Shown one piece after another: positions 35,073-43,033 of a DNA stretch of 64,000 nucleotides. Position 1 is the stretch's first letter. Each line of letters opens with the position of its first letter. The notes under the pieces were generated by a model, which was not told the origin of the DNA, did not search any database, and was given only the letters and a program-made list of their open reading frames with translations. The translations under genes were made by a program, and so were the position numbers. The stretch comes from Desertibaculum subflavum (lineage in GTDB: Bacteria > Pseudomonadota > Alphaproteobacteria > Ferrovibrionales > Ferrovibrionaceae), in NCBI GenBank assembly GCA_003576705.1, contig QOZS01000005.1, forward strand, positions 1-64,000. The letters run 5' to 3'.

Positions 35073-35255
35073 ATGCGCGCGGACTTCGGGAGCAATCTTC
35101 TTCGCATTGCGATTCTGGCAATCGCCCTTCTGACCTGGGCGGGCGTTGGCCCCATGGGCGGGACCGACCCGGCGATAGCGCAGCAATCCGACGGCAAGGA
35201 TAAGAAGGACGGCAAGGACGGGCCGAAGCCCTGTCCCAATCCGCCCTGCGGCTAG
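35073..35255 (+). CDS. Small secreted Lys/Cys protein, 60 residues
   Basis: A 60-residue protein with a clear signal peptide (about 8-36, hydrophobic LLRIAILAIALLTWAG, ending near PAIA-QQ). The mature ~24 residues are very hydrophilic (DGKDKKDGKDG) and end PCPNPPCG, giving two cysteines that could pair or bind metal. ATG 35073 has GGAGGGACGG upstream; the longer frame from 35013 is unlikely. It is 50 bases before the membrane/TPR-like gene and may be co-transcribed. Function unknown. Confidence 0.65.
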   Translation: MRADFGSNLLRIAILAIALLTWAGVGPMGGTDPAIAQQSDGKDKKDGKDGPKPCPNPPCG

Positions 35256-35305
35256 CGTTGCGTCTCCGACGACGGGCGGGAACAGTGGGACGGGATTGAC
35301 GACCC

Positions 35306-36265
35306 ATGGCGGGCGATGCCGGCAAAGCCACGGACGCCGTGAAGCGCGAGGAGGGCGCGGGCGGAAAGCTCGAGATCATCCTCGCTTTCGCGTTCGGCTC
35401 GGTGTTTTCGCTGGTGCTGCTGGCCTTGGCGTTTTTCGTTCGCGACCCGACCGATCTCGCCGTCTTCGTGACCCGTGTGGTCATGGCACTGGCGGCCGCC
35501 GGCATCGGGGCGGTGTTGCCCGGACTGCTGCATGTCGAGATCAAGTCGATCCCGGGTGTCGCGGTGCGCGGCAGCGGCGCCCTTGCGCTCGGGGCGCTGG
35601 TCTATCTGGTCAATCCGCCGGCTTTGGTGCAGCACAGCAAGCAGGTTCGTTCCGCCCTGTTCGATGTCCAATTCGCGCTGGCACGCGGCAATACCGACTG
35701 GGCCGCGGGGAAGCTGCAGGAGATATCGCGACTGCTTCCCAATTGTCCGGATGTGACCTACTTGCAGGGCATCGTCAGCCGCCAGCGCGGCCAGCTCGAC
35801 ATCGCCAAGCACTATTTCGATGCGGTCTCGAGTGCGGCGGCAACCGCCGAGCCCTGCTTCGTTGCCGTCGCACCGGCCGAAATCGCCTATCAGCGGGCTC
35901 TGCTCGCCGATCTGCAGGGCGACGCAGCCCGAGCATCGACGGAGATCGAAATGGTCCTGCGCACGGCGACGCCGGGGACCACGCTCTATGGCGACGCTCT
36001 CTATGAACGCGGTCGCCTGAGATTGCTGTTGGCGATGCAGGCCATGGCCAGGGACGAACCCGCCTGGTCGCGCGATGCCGCGCAGATCGAAAGCGACTTC
36101 CGTGCCTTTCTGGACGGGTCGTGGCCCGGCATCGACCATAAGCACTGGGCCAAGTACCACCTCGCCTGTCTCCATGCGCATCTGGCTGGAAGCGACCTCG
36201 CGTCGCCTCGCGCCGAGCAAGCCCGCCAATGGGCCGCCGCTTTTTTTTTGATCTCGCCGGCCTGA
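35306..36265 (+). CDS. Membrane protein with TPR-like C-terminal part, interrupted frame
   Basis: A 319-residue protein in the frame as read. Residues 1-20 are cytoplasmic, then two or three membrane helices (about 24-43, 50-75, 87-105), then a helical region (120-315) with tetratricopeptide-like spacing, where a soluble partner could bind. At 36241-36249 nine T residues occur, and after them the frame gives only AFFLISPA and stops. One extra T would continue FDLAGLKGERRQFAEYW and on to a stop at 36391-36393, about 44 residues that look like real protein. So either the tract is a sequencing error, or the gene is truncated or phase-variable. ATG 35306 follows a GGGACGGGATTGACGACCC leader. Confidence 0.7.
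   Translation: MAGDAGKATDAVKREEGAGGKLEIILAFAFGSVFSLVLLALAFFVRDPTDLAVFVTRVVMALAAAGIGAVLPGLLHVEIKSIPGVAVRGSGALALGALVYLVNPPALVQHSKQVRSALFDVQFALARGNTDWAAGKLQEISRLLPNCPDVTYLQGIVSRQRGQLDIAKHYFDAVSSAAATAEPCFVAVAPAEIAYQRALLADLQGDAARASTEIEMVLRTATPGTTLYGDALYERGRLRLLLAMQAMARDEPAWSRDAAQIESDFRAFLDGSWPGIDHKHWAKYHLACLHAHLAGSDLASPRAEQARQWAAAFFLISPA
36241..36249 (+). repeat. T9 homopolymer tract inside a coding region
   Basis: Nine T residues follow GCCGCCGC in the last part of the 35306 gene. The rest of this GC-rich window has no comparable run inside a gene. Length changes of one or two bases here would decide between a short end (ISPA) and a longer, conserved-looking end up to 36393. Confidence 0.9.
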
Positions 36266-36405
36266 AGGGCGAGCGCCGGCAGTTTGCCGAGTACTGGGAA
36301 TGGCGCGATGTCCACGGCCATTTCGACTATCGGGCCGGCCATCCGTTGCAATGCTTCAAGCAGGTGACACGCTTCGCCCAGCCCACGCGATAGCCGGGCG
36401 GCCGG

Positions 36406-37095
36406 TCAGATCCTGACCCCCAACCGCTCATGCAGGGCCTGCTTGCCTTTAGGGGTGAAGCAGACGAGGCGGGGCTTGTCGCCGCGGCGGACCCAGCCGT
36501 GGGTGAGGCAGGCATCCATCAGAGCGGCGCCGAGCGCGCCGCCGAGATGCGGGCGGCGCTCGCTCCAGTCGAGGCAGGGCCGGGCGAAGATGCGTGACCG
36601 GTTGCGCGCCGCCGCGAGGTCGATGCCGAGCTTGCCGAAGGTCGCCTCGCCCTCCGCTGTCACCACATAGCCGTTGCCGTCCTCGCGGATCAGCGCGCGA
36701 CCGATCAGGGCGTCGTGCAGGGCGACGGCGCATTCGCCAGCGAGATGGTCGTAGCAGCTGCGCGCGTGCCGAAGCTCGCCGCCATTCCGCCAGGCCGGAT
36801 GGCCGCGCACCGGCGCCGTCACGGCTGCCAGCGCGCCGAGCCCTTCGATGGTCGCCGCCACGTCAGGCCCATTGACGCGGAAATAGCGGTGCTTGCCCTG
36901 CGGCACCACGGCGAGCAGGCCGCCGGCGACCAGCTGCTTCAAGTGGCCGCTGGCGGTGGCGGCGGTAATGCCGGCGATGCGGGCGAGCTCGCCGGCCGAG
37001 AGCGCGGTGCCGCCCATCAGCGCCAGCACCATGGCGGCGCGCGCCGGGTCGCCGATCAGGCGGGCGGTGGTGGCAAGGTCGGTCGGTGTCGTCAT
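36406..37095 (-). CDS. ArsR-family winged-helix transcriptional regulator
   Basis: A 229-residue regulator with an N-terminal ArsR-type wHTH (about 10-90): LIGDPARAAMVLALMGG, then LSAGELARIAGITAATASGHLKQL, and the wing GLLAVVPQGKHRYFRV. Residues 90-229 form an extra domain with one Cys cluster-free helical and beta part (CYDHLAGECAVALHDALI), as seen in the longer ArsR/SmtB relatives that bind a ligand other than metal. No obvious target gene lies next to it. ATG 37095 is preferred; a TTG at 37104 would add three residues. Confidence 0.85.
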   Translation of the reverse strand: MTTPTDLATTARLIGDPARAAMVLALMGGTALSAGELARIAGITAATASGHLKQLVAGGLLAVVPQGKHRYFRVNGPDVAATIEGLGALAAVTAPVRGHPAWRNGGELRHARSCYDHLAGECAVALHDALIGRALIREDGNGYVVTAEGEATFGKLGIDLAAARNRSRIFARPCLDWSERRPHLGGALGAALMDACLTHGWVRRGDKPRLVCFTPKGKQALHERLGVRI

Positions 37096-37174
37096 GGGCG
37101 CCAATCTAGCGCGCCCTCGGGCGGATCGCTTCGCTCCGCATCGAAACCGGGGGGGCGTTTGGCGGCTCCCTTTT

Positions 37175-37262
37175 CGTCATGCCCGTGCTTGGCACGGGCA
37201 TCCACGGCCATCCGCCGCACTGCCCAGCGGCGTGGGTGGCCGGGTCAAGCCCGGCCACGACG
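37175..37262. repeat. Pair of palindromic repeat units (REP-like)
   Basis: Two 32-base palindromic units, 37175-37206 and 37231-37262, separated by 24 bases. Each has CGTCATGCCCG or its mirror near the ends and the GTGCTTGGCAC or GGGTCAAGCCC core. Together they form an inverted pair. Units with this CGTCATGxCCGGGCTTGxCCCGGxCATCCACG pattern are common dispersed repeats in alphaproteobacterial genomes. They lie in the gap between the ArsR-like and YHS genes. Confidence 0.8.
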
Positions 37263-37278
37263 CTGCTGGTTGCAGTGG

Positions 37279-37761
37279 TCAGCGGTTCAGCCTCGGCCAG
37301 TGGCCTTCGGCCTTGCTGATGAAGGCCTTGGGGTTCTCCTCCCAGGTCTTCTGGATGTCGGCGTTGAAGTTCATGTAGAGCTTGCCGTCGACGATCTTCC
37401 AGCCGCGCTCGGGGTCGACGTCGAACAGCTTGCCGTTGGCGACGCCCCAGGAGCAGAAGCCGCCATATTGCGGCGCGTATTTGGCCGGGTCGGCGATGAA
37501 GCGGTCGCGGTGCTCGGCGGTGGCGAACTTCCAGGTGACGCCGCCATGGACGGCCTCGATGTCGTTCTTGCCCTTCACCGGCTTGCCGTCGGTGAAATAG
37601 GCGACGACGTCATAGCCCTTGGCGCCGAGGCCGGCATAGAGGCTGTTATAGGTGCCGCCGGTACGGTCGATGGCGAAGGCGGGCAGTGCGGCGACGCCGA
37701 TCGCCAGCGCGGCCAGGGCGCCGATCGCGTGGCGGCGGATCAGGGTCGATACGGTTGGCAT
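37279..37761 (-). CDS. Secreted YHS-domain protein
   Basis: A 160-residue protein with a signal peptide (about 10-31, ending PAFA) and a YHS-type domain (about 45-150): YDVVAYFTDGKPVKG, then FATAEHRDRFIADPAKYAPQYGGFCSWGVANG, ending in IQKTWEENPKAFISKAEGHWP. YHS domains occur in proteins that bind metal or heme. It is divergent from a TetR regulator and shares a promoter containing an inverted repeat, so it is the likely target of that regulator. ATG 37761 has GGAGGAATT upstream. Confidence 0.88.
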   Translation of the reverse strand: MPTVSTLIRRHAIGALAALAIGVAALPAFAIDRTGGTYNSLYAGLGAKGYDVVAYFTDGKPVKGKNDIEAVHGGVTWKFATAEHRDRFIADPAKYAPQYGGFCSWGVANGKLFDVDPERGWKIVDGKLYMNFNADIQKTWEENPKAFISKAEGHWPRLNR

Positions 37762-37806
37762 GGGAATTCCTCCATCGTGTGGTCGGGGTGGTCAGATCGA
37801 ACGGCC

Positions 37807-37834
37807 TTGTATTGAACCGAACGATCGGTATAAT
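37807..37834. promoter_or_regulatory. Promoter with TetR-type inverted repeat
   Basis: A TTGTAT -35 (37807-37812), 16 bases, then TATAAT (37829-37834). The spacer is filled by ACCGA (37816-37820) and TCGGT (37825-37829), perfect arms around ACGA, with partial extension to TTGAACCGA/TCGGTATAA. ACCGNxxxxTCGGT-type sites are usual for TetR regulators. It lies between the divergent YHS (minus) and TetR (plus) genes. Confidence 0.7.
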
Positions 37835-37959
37835 ACGGCGATGGACGGTCCCCACAAAATCACTGCGCTTCACGTTCGCGTGGCCCGTGGCCGGCGGTTT
37901 GACACGCCGTCCACGCGTTCATAGCGTCGCCGCCTGCCCCATCCTGCCGGCCGAGACCG

Positions 37960-38523
37960 ATGCCTGCCCCCCTGATCCCGCGCGACGAGGTGGTGCTCCG
38001 CCTGCTGCCGGTGTTCCAGCGCTATGGCTATGACGGCGCCTCGCTGAGCGAGCTGTCGAAGGCGACCGGGCTCGGGCGGTCCAGCCTCTATCACTACTTT
38101 CCCGGCGGTAAGGCCGATATGGGCCGCGCGGCGATCGAATGCGGCGCCCGCTGGCTCCGCGACAACGCCATCGCGCCGCTCAGCGGCGCCGGCACGCCGG
38201 CGAAACGGCTCGGTCGGATGCTGAAGAACCTCGACGGCCTCTATGCGGGGGGCCGCGCGTCCTGCCTGCTCGGCAATCTGGTGATCGGCGAATCGCGCCA
38301 GCTGTTCCAGGCCGAGCTCGCTCAGGTGTTCCAGCGCTGGATCGACGCGCTGGCCGCTCTCGCCGCCGAGGCCGGCCTGCCGCGGGCTGAGGCGGCAAAG
38401 CGCGCGCAGGATGCGGTGATCCGCATCCAAGGCGCCTTGATCGTCGGCGGCGGCCTCGGCGACACCGCGCCGTTCCGGCGCACGCTGGCGCGCATACCCG
38501 CCGACCTGCTGGCCGGGCGCTGA
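37960..38523 (+). CDS. TetR/AcrR-family transcriptional regulator
   Basis: A 187-residue repressor. The N-terminal HTH (about 8-55) has VFQRYGYDGASLSELSKATGLGRSSLYHYFPGGKADM. The C-terminal ligand domain with NLVIGESRQLFQAELAQVFQRW and RIQGALIVGGGLGD is like the LmrA/YxaF subclass. Its probable operator is the palindrome at 37816-37829, so it likely controls itself and the YHS gene. The start at 37960 follows CGGCCGAGACCG, a weak ribosome-binding site. Confidence 0.88.
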   Translation: MPAPLIPRDEVVLRLLPVFQRYGYDGASLSELSKATGLGRSSLYHYFPGGKADMGRAAIECGARWLRDNAIAPLSGAGTPAKRLGRMLKNLDGLYAGGRASCLLGNLVIGESRQLFQAELAQVFQRWIDALAALAAEAGLPRAEAAKRAQDAVIRIQGALIVGGGLGDTAPFRRTLARIPADLLAGR

Positions 38524-38617
38524 TCGGCCGCCGCGCGACCGTGCCAATTCGGGGCCGGTCGAAGCTTCCCGCCGAGCCTGCCCGCTAGAGCAGAGCCTCG
38601 CTTGCGAGGAGGCGATG

Positions 38618-39508
38618 ATGGAAAGCGTGTTCGAGATCCCGTTCGAGGGCGAGCGGCTCAATGCTTGGCGGATCGGCGCGGCCGCGGCGCCGCCGGTGCT
38701 CTATGTGCATGGCGCGACCTTTCCGAGCCGGCTCGCGGTCGGCTATCGCTTCGACGGGCTTTCCTGGGCCGACGACCTGGTGGCACGCGGCTTCCAGGTC
38801 TGGGGCTTCGACTTCCTGGGCTATGGTCGCTCCTCGCGTCCGGCCGGCGAAAACGGACCGGCCGGCCGAAGCGAAGATGCGGCGCGGCAGATCGAAGCGG
38901 TGCTGGGTGTGATGCGCGAAGCCGGCGTGCGGGCCGACATTCGCGTGATCGCGCATTCCTGGGGCTGCGTGCCGGCGCAGATCGCGGCGGCGCGAGGCCG
39001 CGTGCACCGGCTCGCCCTGTTCGGGCCGATCGTGCGCCGCGACGGCCAGGTGATGCCGCAGCCGCGCGAGCCCTGGCGCCTGGTCAGAGCCGCCAATCAG
39101 CACCGCCGCTTCGTCGAGGACGTGCCGGCCGGCGCGGCGCCGGTGCTGTCGGAGCGCCACTTCGCCCTGTGGGCGGCGGACTATCTGGCGAGCGATCCCG
39201 ACGCCGCGGAGCGCGACCCGCCGGCGGTCCGCGTGCCGGCCGGGCCGGCGGCCGACATCATGGCGCTGTGGTCAGGCACGGCGCTCTACGATCCGGGCGC
39301 CGTGAGGTGTCCGACATTGATCGTGCGCGGCGAATGGGACAGCCTGACCACGGACGAGGATGCGGGGCGGCTCTACCGCGGGCTCGGCGCGGCGGCGAAA
39401 TGGGATGTGAAGATCGCGCGGGCGACGCATCTCGCACATCTGGAAGCAGCGCGGTTCGAGCTTTATGCCGCCGTCGCGGCCTTTCTCGAGCTGCCGGGAG
39501 GGATGTGA
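38618..39508 (+). CDS. Alpha/beta hydrolase
   Basis: A 296-residue alpha/beta-fold hydrolase. The oxyanion-hole HG dipeptide is at 31-32 (YVHGAT), the nucleophile elbow is HSWG with Ser114, and a late His in ATHLAHLE (about 275) would be the base. The acid is probably Asp near 250. The substrate is unknown. AGGAGG stands five bases before ATG 38618 and two before ATG 38615, so the former is preferred. The stop overlaps the ATG of a monooxygenase-like gene, which argues for a shared pathway. Confidence 0.87.
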   Translation: MESVFEIPFEGERLNAWRIGAAAAPPVLYVHGATFPSRLAVGYRFDGLSWADDLVARGFQVWGFDFLGYGRSSRPAGENGPAGRSEDAARQIEAVLGVMREAGVRADIRVIAHSWGCVPAQIAAARGRVHRLALFGPIVRRDGQVMPQPREPWRLVRAANQHRRFVEDVPAGAAPVLSERHFALWAADYLASDPDAAERDPPAVRVPAGPAADIMALWSGTALYDPGAVRCPTLIVRGEWDSLTTDEDAGRLYRGLGAAAKWDVKIARATHLAHLEAARFELYAAVAAFLELPGGM

Positions 39509-39837
39509 TGATCGCGGTGATCTTCGAGGTGCGGCCGAAGCCGGGGCGGGCGGGCGACTATTTCGATCTCGCGGCCGGGCTGAAGGCCGAGCTCGAGAGC
39601 ATCGACGGCTTCGTCTCGGTCGAGCGGTTCCGCTCGCTGACCGACGAGGGCAAATACCTGTCGCTCTCGCTCTGGCGCGACGAGGCGGCGGTGGCGGAAT
39701 GGCGCCGCCGCACCGGCCACCGCGCGGCCCAGGCCAAGGGGCGCGGCGAGATCTTCGCCGATTACCGCATCCTGGTGGCGTCGGTGCTGCGAGATTACGG
39801 CCTGGACCGGCGCGAGATGGCGCCGGACCGGGGGTGA
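39508..39837 (+). CDS. Antibiotic biosynthesis monooxygenase (ABM) domain protein
   Basis: A 109-residue ABM-fold protein: IAVIFEVRPKPG at the start, FVSVERFRS in the middle, and WRRRTGHRAAQAKGRGEIFADYRI. ABM proteins are small cofactor-free monooxygenases or structural relatives that act on quinones, heme-like or polyketide substrates. The ATG overlaps the upstream hydrolase stop (TGATG), so the two are translationally coupled. The substrate is unknown. Confidence 0.85.
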   Translation: MIAVIFEVRPKPGRAGDYFDLAAGLKAELESIDGFVSVERFRSLTDEGKYLSLSLWRDEAAVAEWRRRTGHRAAQAKGRGEIFADYRILVASVLRDYGLDRREMAPDRG

Positions 39838-39902
39838 TTGCGCCGCTTGCCGAGGAACCCGCGCTCGGCGAGGATGCGCACCTCATTTCCGAGGGGGTTT
39901 CC

Positions 39903-40436
39903 GTGATCGCGCGCGCCGTCTTCGCTCTGCTCGCCGCCATGCTGCTGTTCGGCCATCCCGCCGCCGCTCAACATGGCGGCATCCAGGCCTTCGCCGGCGA
40001 CTGGCGCGGCGGCAGCATCGACCTGGTGACGCCGAACCCGCTCGGCGATTCGCTGCGCGACCTGGAAGTGAAGATCAACGTCCACAAGGACGGCAGTTTC
40101 ACCATGCTGTCGCTGGCGCGGATCGGCAAGGCGGCGCGCACCGGCGAGGCGGCACGTGTGCGCGCCATGGAGTTCAAGCCGACGAAGACGCCGCATCTCT
40201 GGCAGGCGCAACTTAGCTGCGACCCGAGCGGGGCGCTGGGCTGCGCCTGGGCCCGGGTCGACGGCAACCGGCTGGTGGTCACCGCGATCGACGTGGACGA
40301 GAACGGCGCCATCGAGACGCAGGTGACCGAGCGCGCGCTGGAAGGCTCCAGCATGCGCATCCACTTCCTGTCCTATGTCGAGGGCAAGCCGCGGCGCGAG
40401 CTGCGCGGCTCGCTGCAGCGCTACCAGGTGAGGTGA
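39903..40436 (+). CDS. Secreted protein of unknown function
   Basis: A 177-residue exported protein with a signal peptide (about 1-23, ending PAAAQ). The mature part has a beta-rich fold with GDWRGGSIDLVTPNPLG near the start and YVEGKPRRELRGSLQRYQ at the end; it resembles the small lipocalin- or avidin-like secreted proteins but is not recognised. GTG 39903 has GAGGGGG upstream and fits the signal peptide best. It lies 65 bases after the ABM gene, so the three genes may be an operon. Confidence 0.7.
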   Translation: MIARAVFALLAAMLLFGHPAAAQHGGIQAFAGDWRGGSIDLVTPNPLGDSLRDLEVKINVHKDGSFTMLSLARIGKAARTGEAARVRAMEFKPTKTPHLWQAQLSCDPSGALGCAWARVDGNRLVVTAIDVDENGAIETQVTERALEGSSMRIHFLSYVEGKPRRELRGSLQRYQVR

Positions 40437-40440
40437 CGAC

Positions 40441-40479
40441 AGCCCTCCCTCTCGCTGCTGCGCAGCGCGAGGGAGGGCT
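40441..40479. terminator. 18-bp hairpin between convergent genes
   Basis: A 39-base near-perfect inverted repeat (18-bp arms, one mismatch, 3-base loop) centred at 40460. It lies directly after the secreted-protein gene and before the helicase gene end, and can act as a bidirectional terminator. There is no T tract on either side, so it may also be a dispersed palindromic repeat. Confidence 0.6.
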
Positions 40480-40510
40480 CATGGGCGCGACCGCTTCGTG
40501 CTTGGAACCC

Positions 40511-42025
40511 TTATCCTGCCGCCTGCTGGCGGCGCGGGCCCTGGCCGCGATGCGGGCGGCGGTGACGCTTCGGCGCGCCGGCCGGGAGATGCGGCTGGTG
40601 CGGCGCCCGGTTCTCCTGCGGTCGCATGAAGGAGACGTTGCGAATCTCGCCGTCGCCGGCCGGCGCCGGCTGGGCCGGGCGCTGCGGTCGGGACTCGCCA
40701 TTGTGATGCGCCCCGCCGTGCCGGCCCTCCGGCCTCTGGTGCCCGCGACCGCTATGACCGTGGGCGTGATGCGGCTTGCCGTTGCGCTGCTGCGGCCGGC
40801 CGTCCTGGCGCTGGCGCGGCTCGTGCGGCTGCGGCGGCAGCTGGGGCAGCGGCGGCAGCTCGCCCATCACCGGCACAGTCTGGCGGATCAGCCGCTCGAT
40901 GGCGCGGAGCAGGGGCCGCTCGTCCGGTGCGACCAGCGAGATGGCCACGCCCTCGGCACCGGCCCGTGCGGTACGGCCGATGCGGTGCACGTAGGATTCG
41001 GCGACATGCGGCAGGTCGAAGTTGATGACGTGGGTCACGTTGTCGACGTCGATGCCGCGGGCGGCGATGTCGGTCGCCACCAGGATCGGCGTCTTGCCCG
41101 ACTTGAAGCCGTCCAGCGCCTGGACGCGCTGCGACTGGCTCTTATTGCCATGGATGGCGACGGCACGGATGCCGGCCTGTTCGAGCCCCTTCACGATCTT
41201 GTCGGCACCGTGCTTGGTGCGGGCGAAGACGAGCGTGCGGCCATAGCCGCCGTCGCGTAGCAGCTGGGTCAGCCGGGCGCGCTTGTCCGCGCCCGAAACG
41301 TGGACGACATGCTGGGCGACGCGGTCGGCCGCGGCGGCGGCCGGCGCCACCGAGACGCGCTCCGGTCGGTTCAAGAGCTCGCCCGCGAGCTTGCCGATCT
41401 CCGGCGGCATGGTGGCGGAGAAGAACAGGTTGAGCCGCTGGGCCGGCAGGGTCTTCACGATGCGGCGGATGGCCGGGATGAAGCCCATGTCGAGCATCTG
41501 GTCGGCCTCGTCGAGCACGAAGGTCTCGACCTGGTCGAGCCGGGCGAAGCCGGCCTGCAGGTGGTCGAGCAGCCGGCCCGGTGTCGCCACCAGAATGTCG
41601 ACGCCGCGGGCGAGCGCCTGGATCTGCGGGCCGGCGCCGACGCCGCCGAACACCACCGCGACCGAAAGGCCGAGATGACGGCCATAGGTACGGAAGCTTT
41701 CGGCGATCTGCAGGGCGAGCTCGCGGGTCGGCGAGAGGACCAGGACGCGGCTGCCCTTGCGCGGCGCCTGGCGCCGGTCGGCGGCGAGCCGGTGCAGGAT
41801 GGGGAGCGCGAAGGCGGCGGTCTTCCCGGTACCGGTCTGCGCCGTGCCGAGCATGTCGCGCCCGGCGAGGATGTGGGGAATGGCCTGGGACTGAATCGGC
41901 GTCGGGGTGACATAGCCTTCCTGGGTCAGCGCCTTGAGCAGAGGCTGGCAGAGGCCAAGGTCGGAGAACTGGGCGCCGGTGATCTGGGGGGAATCGGTCA
42001 ACTGGGTCAGTGGAGTTGCTTTCAA
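40511..42025 (-). CDS. rhlE: DEAD-box RNA helicase, RhlE type
   Basis: A protein of about 504 residues with all DEAD-box motifs: the Q motif TPIQSQAIPH, AQTGTGKT, PTRELALQ, TPGRLLDHL, DEAD, SAT, VATDIAARGIDV and HRIGRTAR. The C-terminal ~120 residues are Gln/His/Gly/Arg-rich and probably bind RNA. Such helicases unwind RNA during ribosome assembly and cold adaptation. The start is not certain: TTG 42025 gives the shortest form with complete homology, but has no good ribosome-binding site, and the frame remains open to 42274. The extra 83 codons have no family similarity. Confidence 0.88.
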   Translation of the reverse strand: MKATPLTQLTDSPQITGAQFSDLGLCQPLLKALTQEGYVTPTPIQSQAIPHILAGRDMLGTAQTGTGKTAAFALPILHRLAADRRQAPRKGSRVLVLSPTRELALQIAESFRTYGRHLGLSVAVVFGGVGAGPQIQALARGVDILVATPGRLLDHLQAGFARLDQVETFVLDEADQMLDMGFIPAIRRIVKTLPAQRLNLFFSATMPPEIGKLAGELLNRPERVSVAPAAAAADRVAQHVVHVSGADKRARLTQLLRDGGYGRTLVFARTKHGADKIVKGLEQAGIRAVAIHGNKSQSQRVQALDGFKSGKTPILVATDIAARGIDVDNVTHVINFDLPHVAESYVHRIGRTARAGAEGVAISLVAPDERPLLRAIERLIRQTVPVMGELPPLPQLPPQPHEPRQRQDGRPQQRNGKPHHAHGHSGRGHQRPEGRHGGAHHNGESRPQRPAQPAPAGDGEIRNVSFMRPQENRAPHQPHLPAGAPKRHRRPHRGQGPRRQQAAG

Positions 42026-42432
42026 ACAGGTCCGCGTGTGCGCGCAGGCACGGCGACGGTTCAACGTCGCACTCGCGCGGTGACTTCGGGGGAGTGCCCC
42101 GCGTGACCTGGGCAATCGGATGGGGATGAGAGGGTGTCGGCAGGGCGACGTTCCGGACCAATCGCGAAATGCGGGGACCGGCGCCGCTTCACGCGGCCGA
42201 AACACCAATGACCGTCCAGCGGTCCCGCGCAATGTGATGCTGCGGCGCAGCAATGTCAAGCCCGCTTTCGGCATCTGCCAAGCGGACGCCCCTCGATCGG
42301 AAAATTCTCGCTCGCTGCCGCTGGGTGTGATGCCAACGTGACCTTGTCGGGCCGGCGGCTACCGGCAGGCACCGTCGCACCTATCTAAGCGTTGCTGTCG
42401 TGTGAATCAGGGCAAACGAAGAGAGGTGTGTC
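42026..42432. other. 407-base region between divergent rhlE and PRC-barrel genes
   Basis: Lies between rhlE and the PRC-barrel gene. The part 42026-42274 is open in the rhlE frame but lacks homology, and may be a long rhlE leader, as is common for cold-induced helicases. No terminator, palindrome or clear promoter was found. Confidence 0.4.
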
Positions 42433-42984
42433 ATGTCCCATGAGCAGGTTATCCGTCGCGCCGCCTTGGGTGGTGCGCTGGCTATGCTCCTGGCCGGCAC
42501 CGCGATCGCTCAGACATCGTCGCCGCCTGCGGCTACGCCCCAGGCGACCACGCCGGCCGCACCGGGTTCCAGCAGCGTCCTGGTGGTGCAGCATGAAACG
42601 GAGAAATCGACGGCCGAGGTGATCGGCATGCCGGTCTTCGCGCCGGACGGTGCGACGGTCGGCAAGATCTCGAACCTGCTGATCGACCAGGACCAGCAGG
42701 TCACCGGCGCCGTCCTGTCGGTCGGCGGCTTCCTCGGCATCGGCACCAAGACGGTCGCGGTGCCGTGGGAGAGCCTCAAATTCGACGAAAAGGGCGGCAA
42801 ACAGCTCGCCATCGTGCCGATGAGCAGCGAGGAGCTGGCCAAAGCCCCGGAATTCAAGACCTTGGCCCAGCTCAAGTCGGAGCGAGAATCCGAGCGCATC
42901 CGCGCGGAGCAGAAGACGCGGGACATGAGCCGCCCGACCACGCCGGGCGGAGCGACCGGCGGGGCGCCGCGCCCGCCGCAGTGA
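42433..42984 (+). CDS. Secreted PRC-barrel domain protein
   Basis: A 183-residue exported protein. A signal peptide (about 8-26, ending TAIA) is followed by a Pro/Ala/Thr-rich spacer (27-45) and a PRC-barrel domain (about 62-125) with IGMPVFAPDGATVGKISNLLIDQDQQVTGAVLSVGGFLGIG. The C-terminal part (130-183) is a charged helix then a Pro/Gly-rich tail. PRC-barrels bind other proteins or RNA or membrane lipids; its role here is unknown. ATG 42433 follows GAGAGGTGTGTC. Confidence 0.83.
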   Translation: MSHEQVIRRAALGGALAMLLAGTAIAQTSSPPAATPQATTPAAPGSSSVLVVQHETEKSTAEVIGMPVFAPDGATVGKISNLLIDQDQQVTGAVLSVGGFLGIGTKTVAVPWESLKFDEKGGKQLAIVPMSSEELAKAPEFKTLAQLKSERESERIRAEQKTRDMSRPTTPGGATGGAPRPPQ

Positions 42985-43005
42985 TCACCAGCTGAACCGC
43001 GTCGG

Positions 43006-43033
43006 CCGGCGGCAGCCTCCGGGCTGCCGCCGG
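43006..43033 (+). terminator. Strong hairpin after the PRC-barrel gene
   Basis: A perfect 12-bp stem (CCGGCGGCAGCC at 43006-43017, complement at 43022-43033) with a 4-base loop TCCG, followed by TCTTCG. It lies 22 bases after the PRC-barrel stop and is probably the terminator, though the T tract is weak. Confidence 0.6.
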
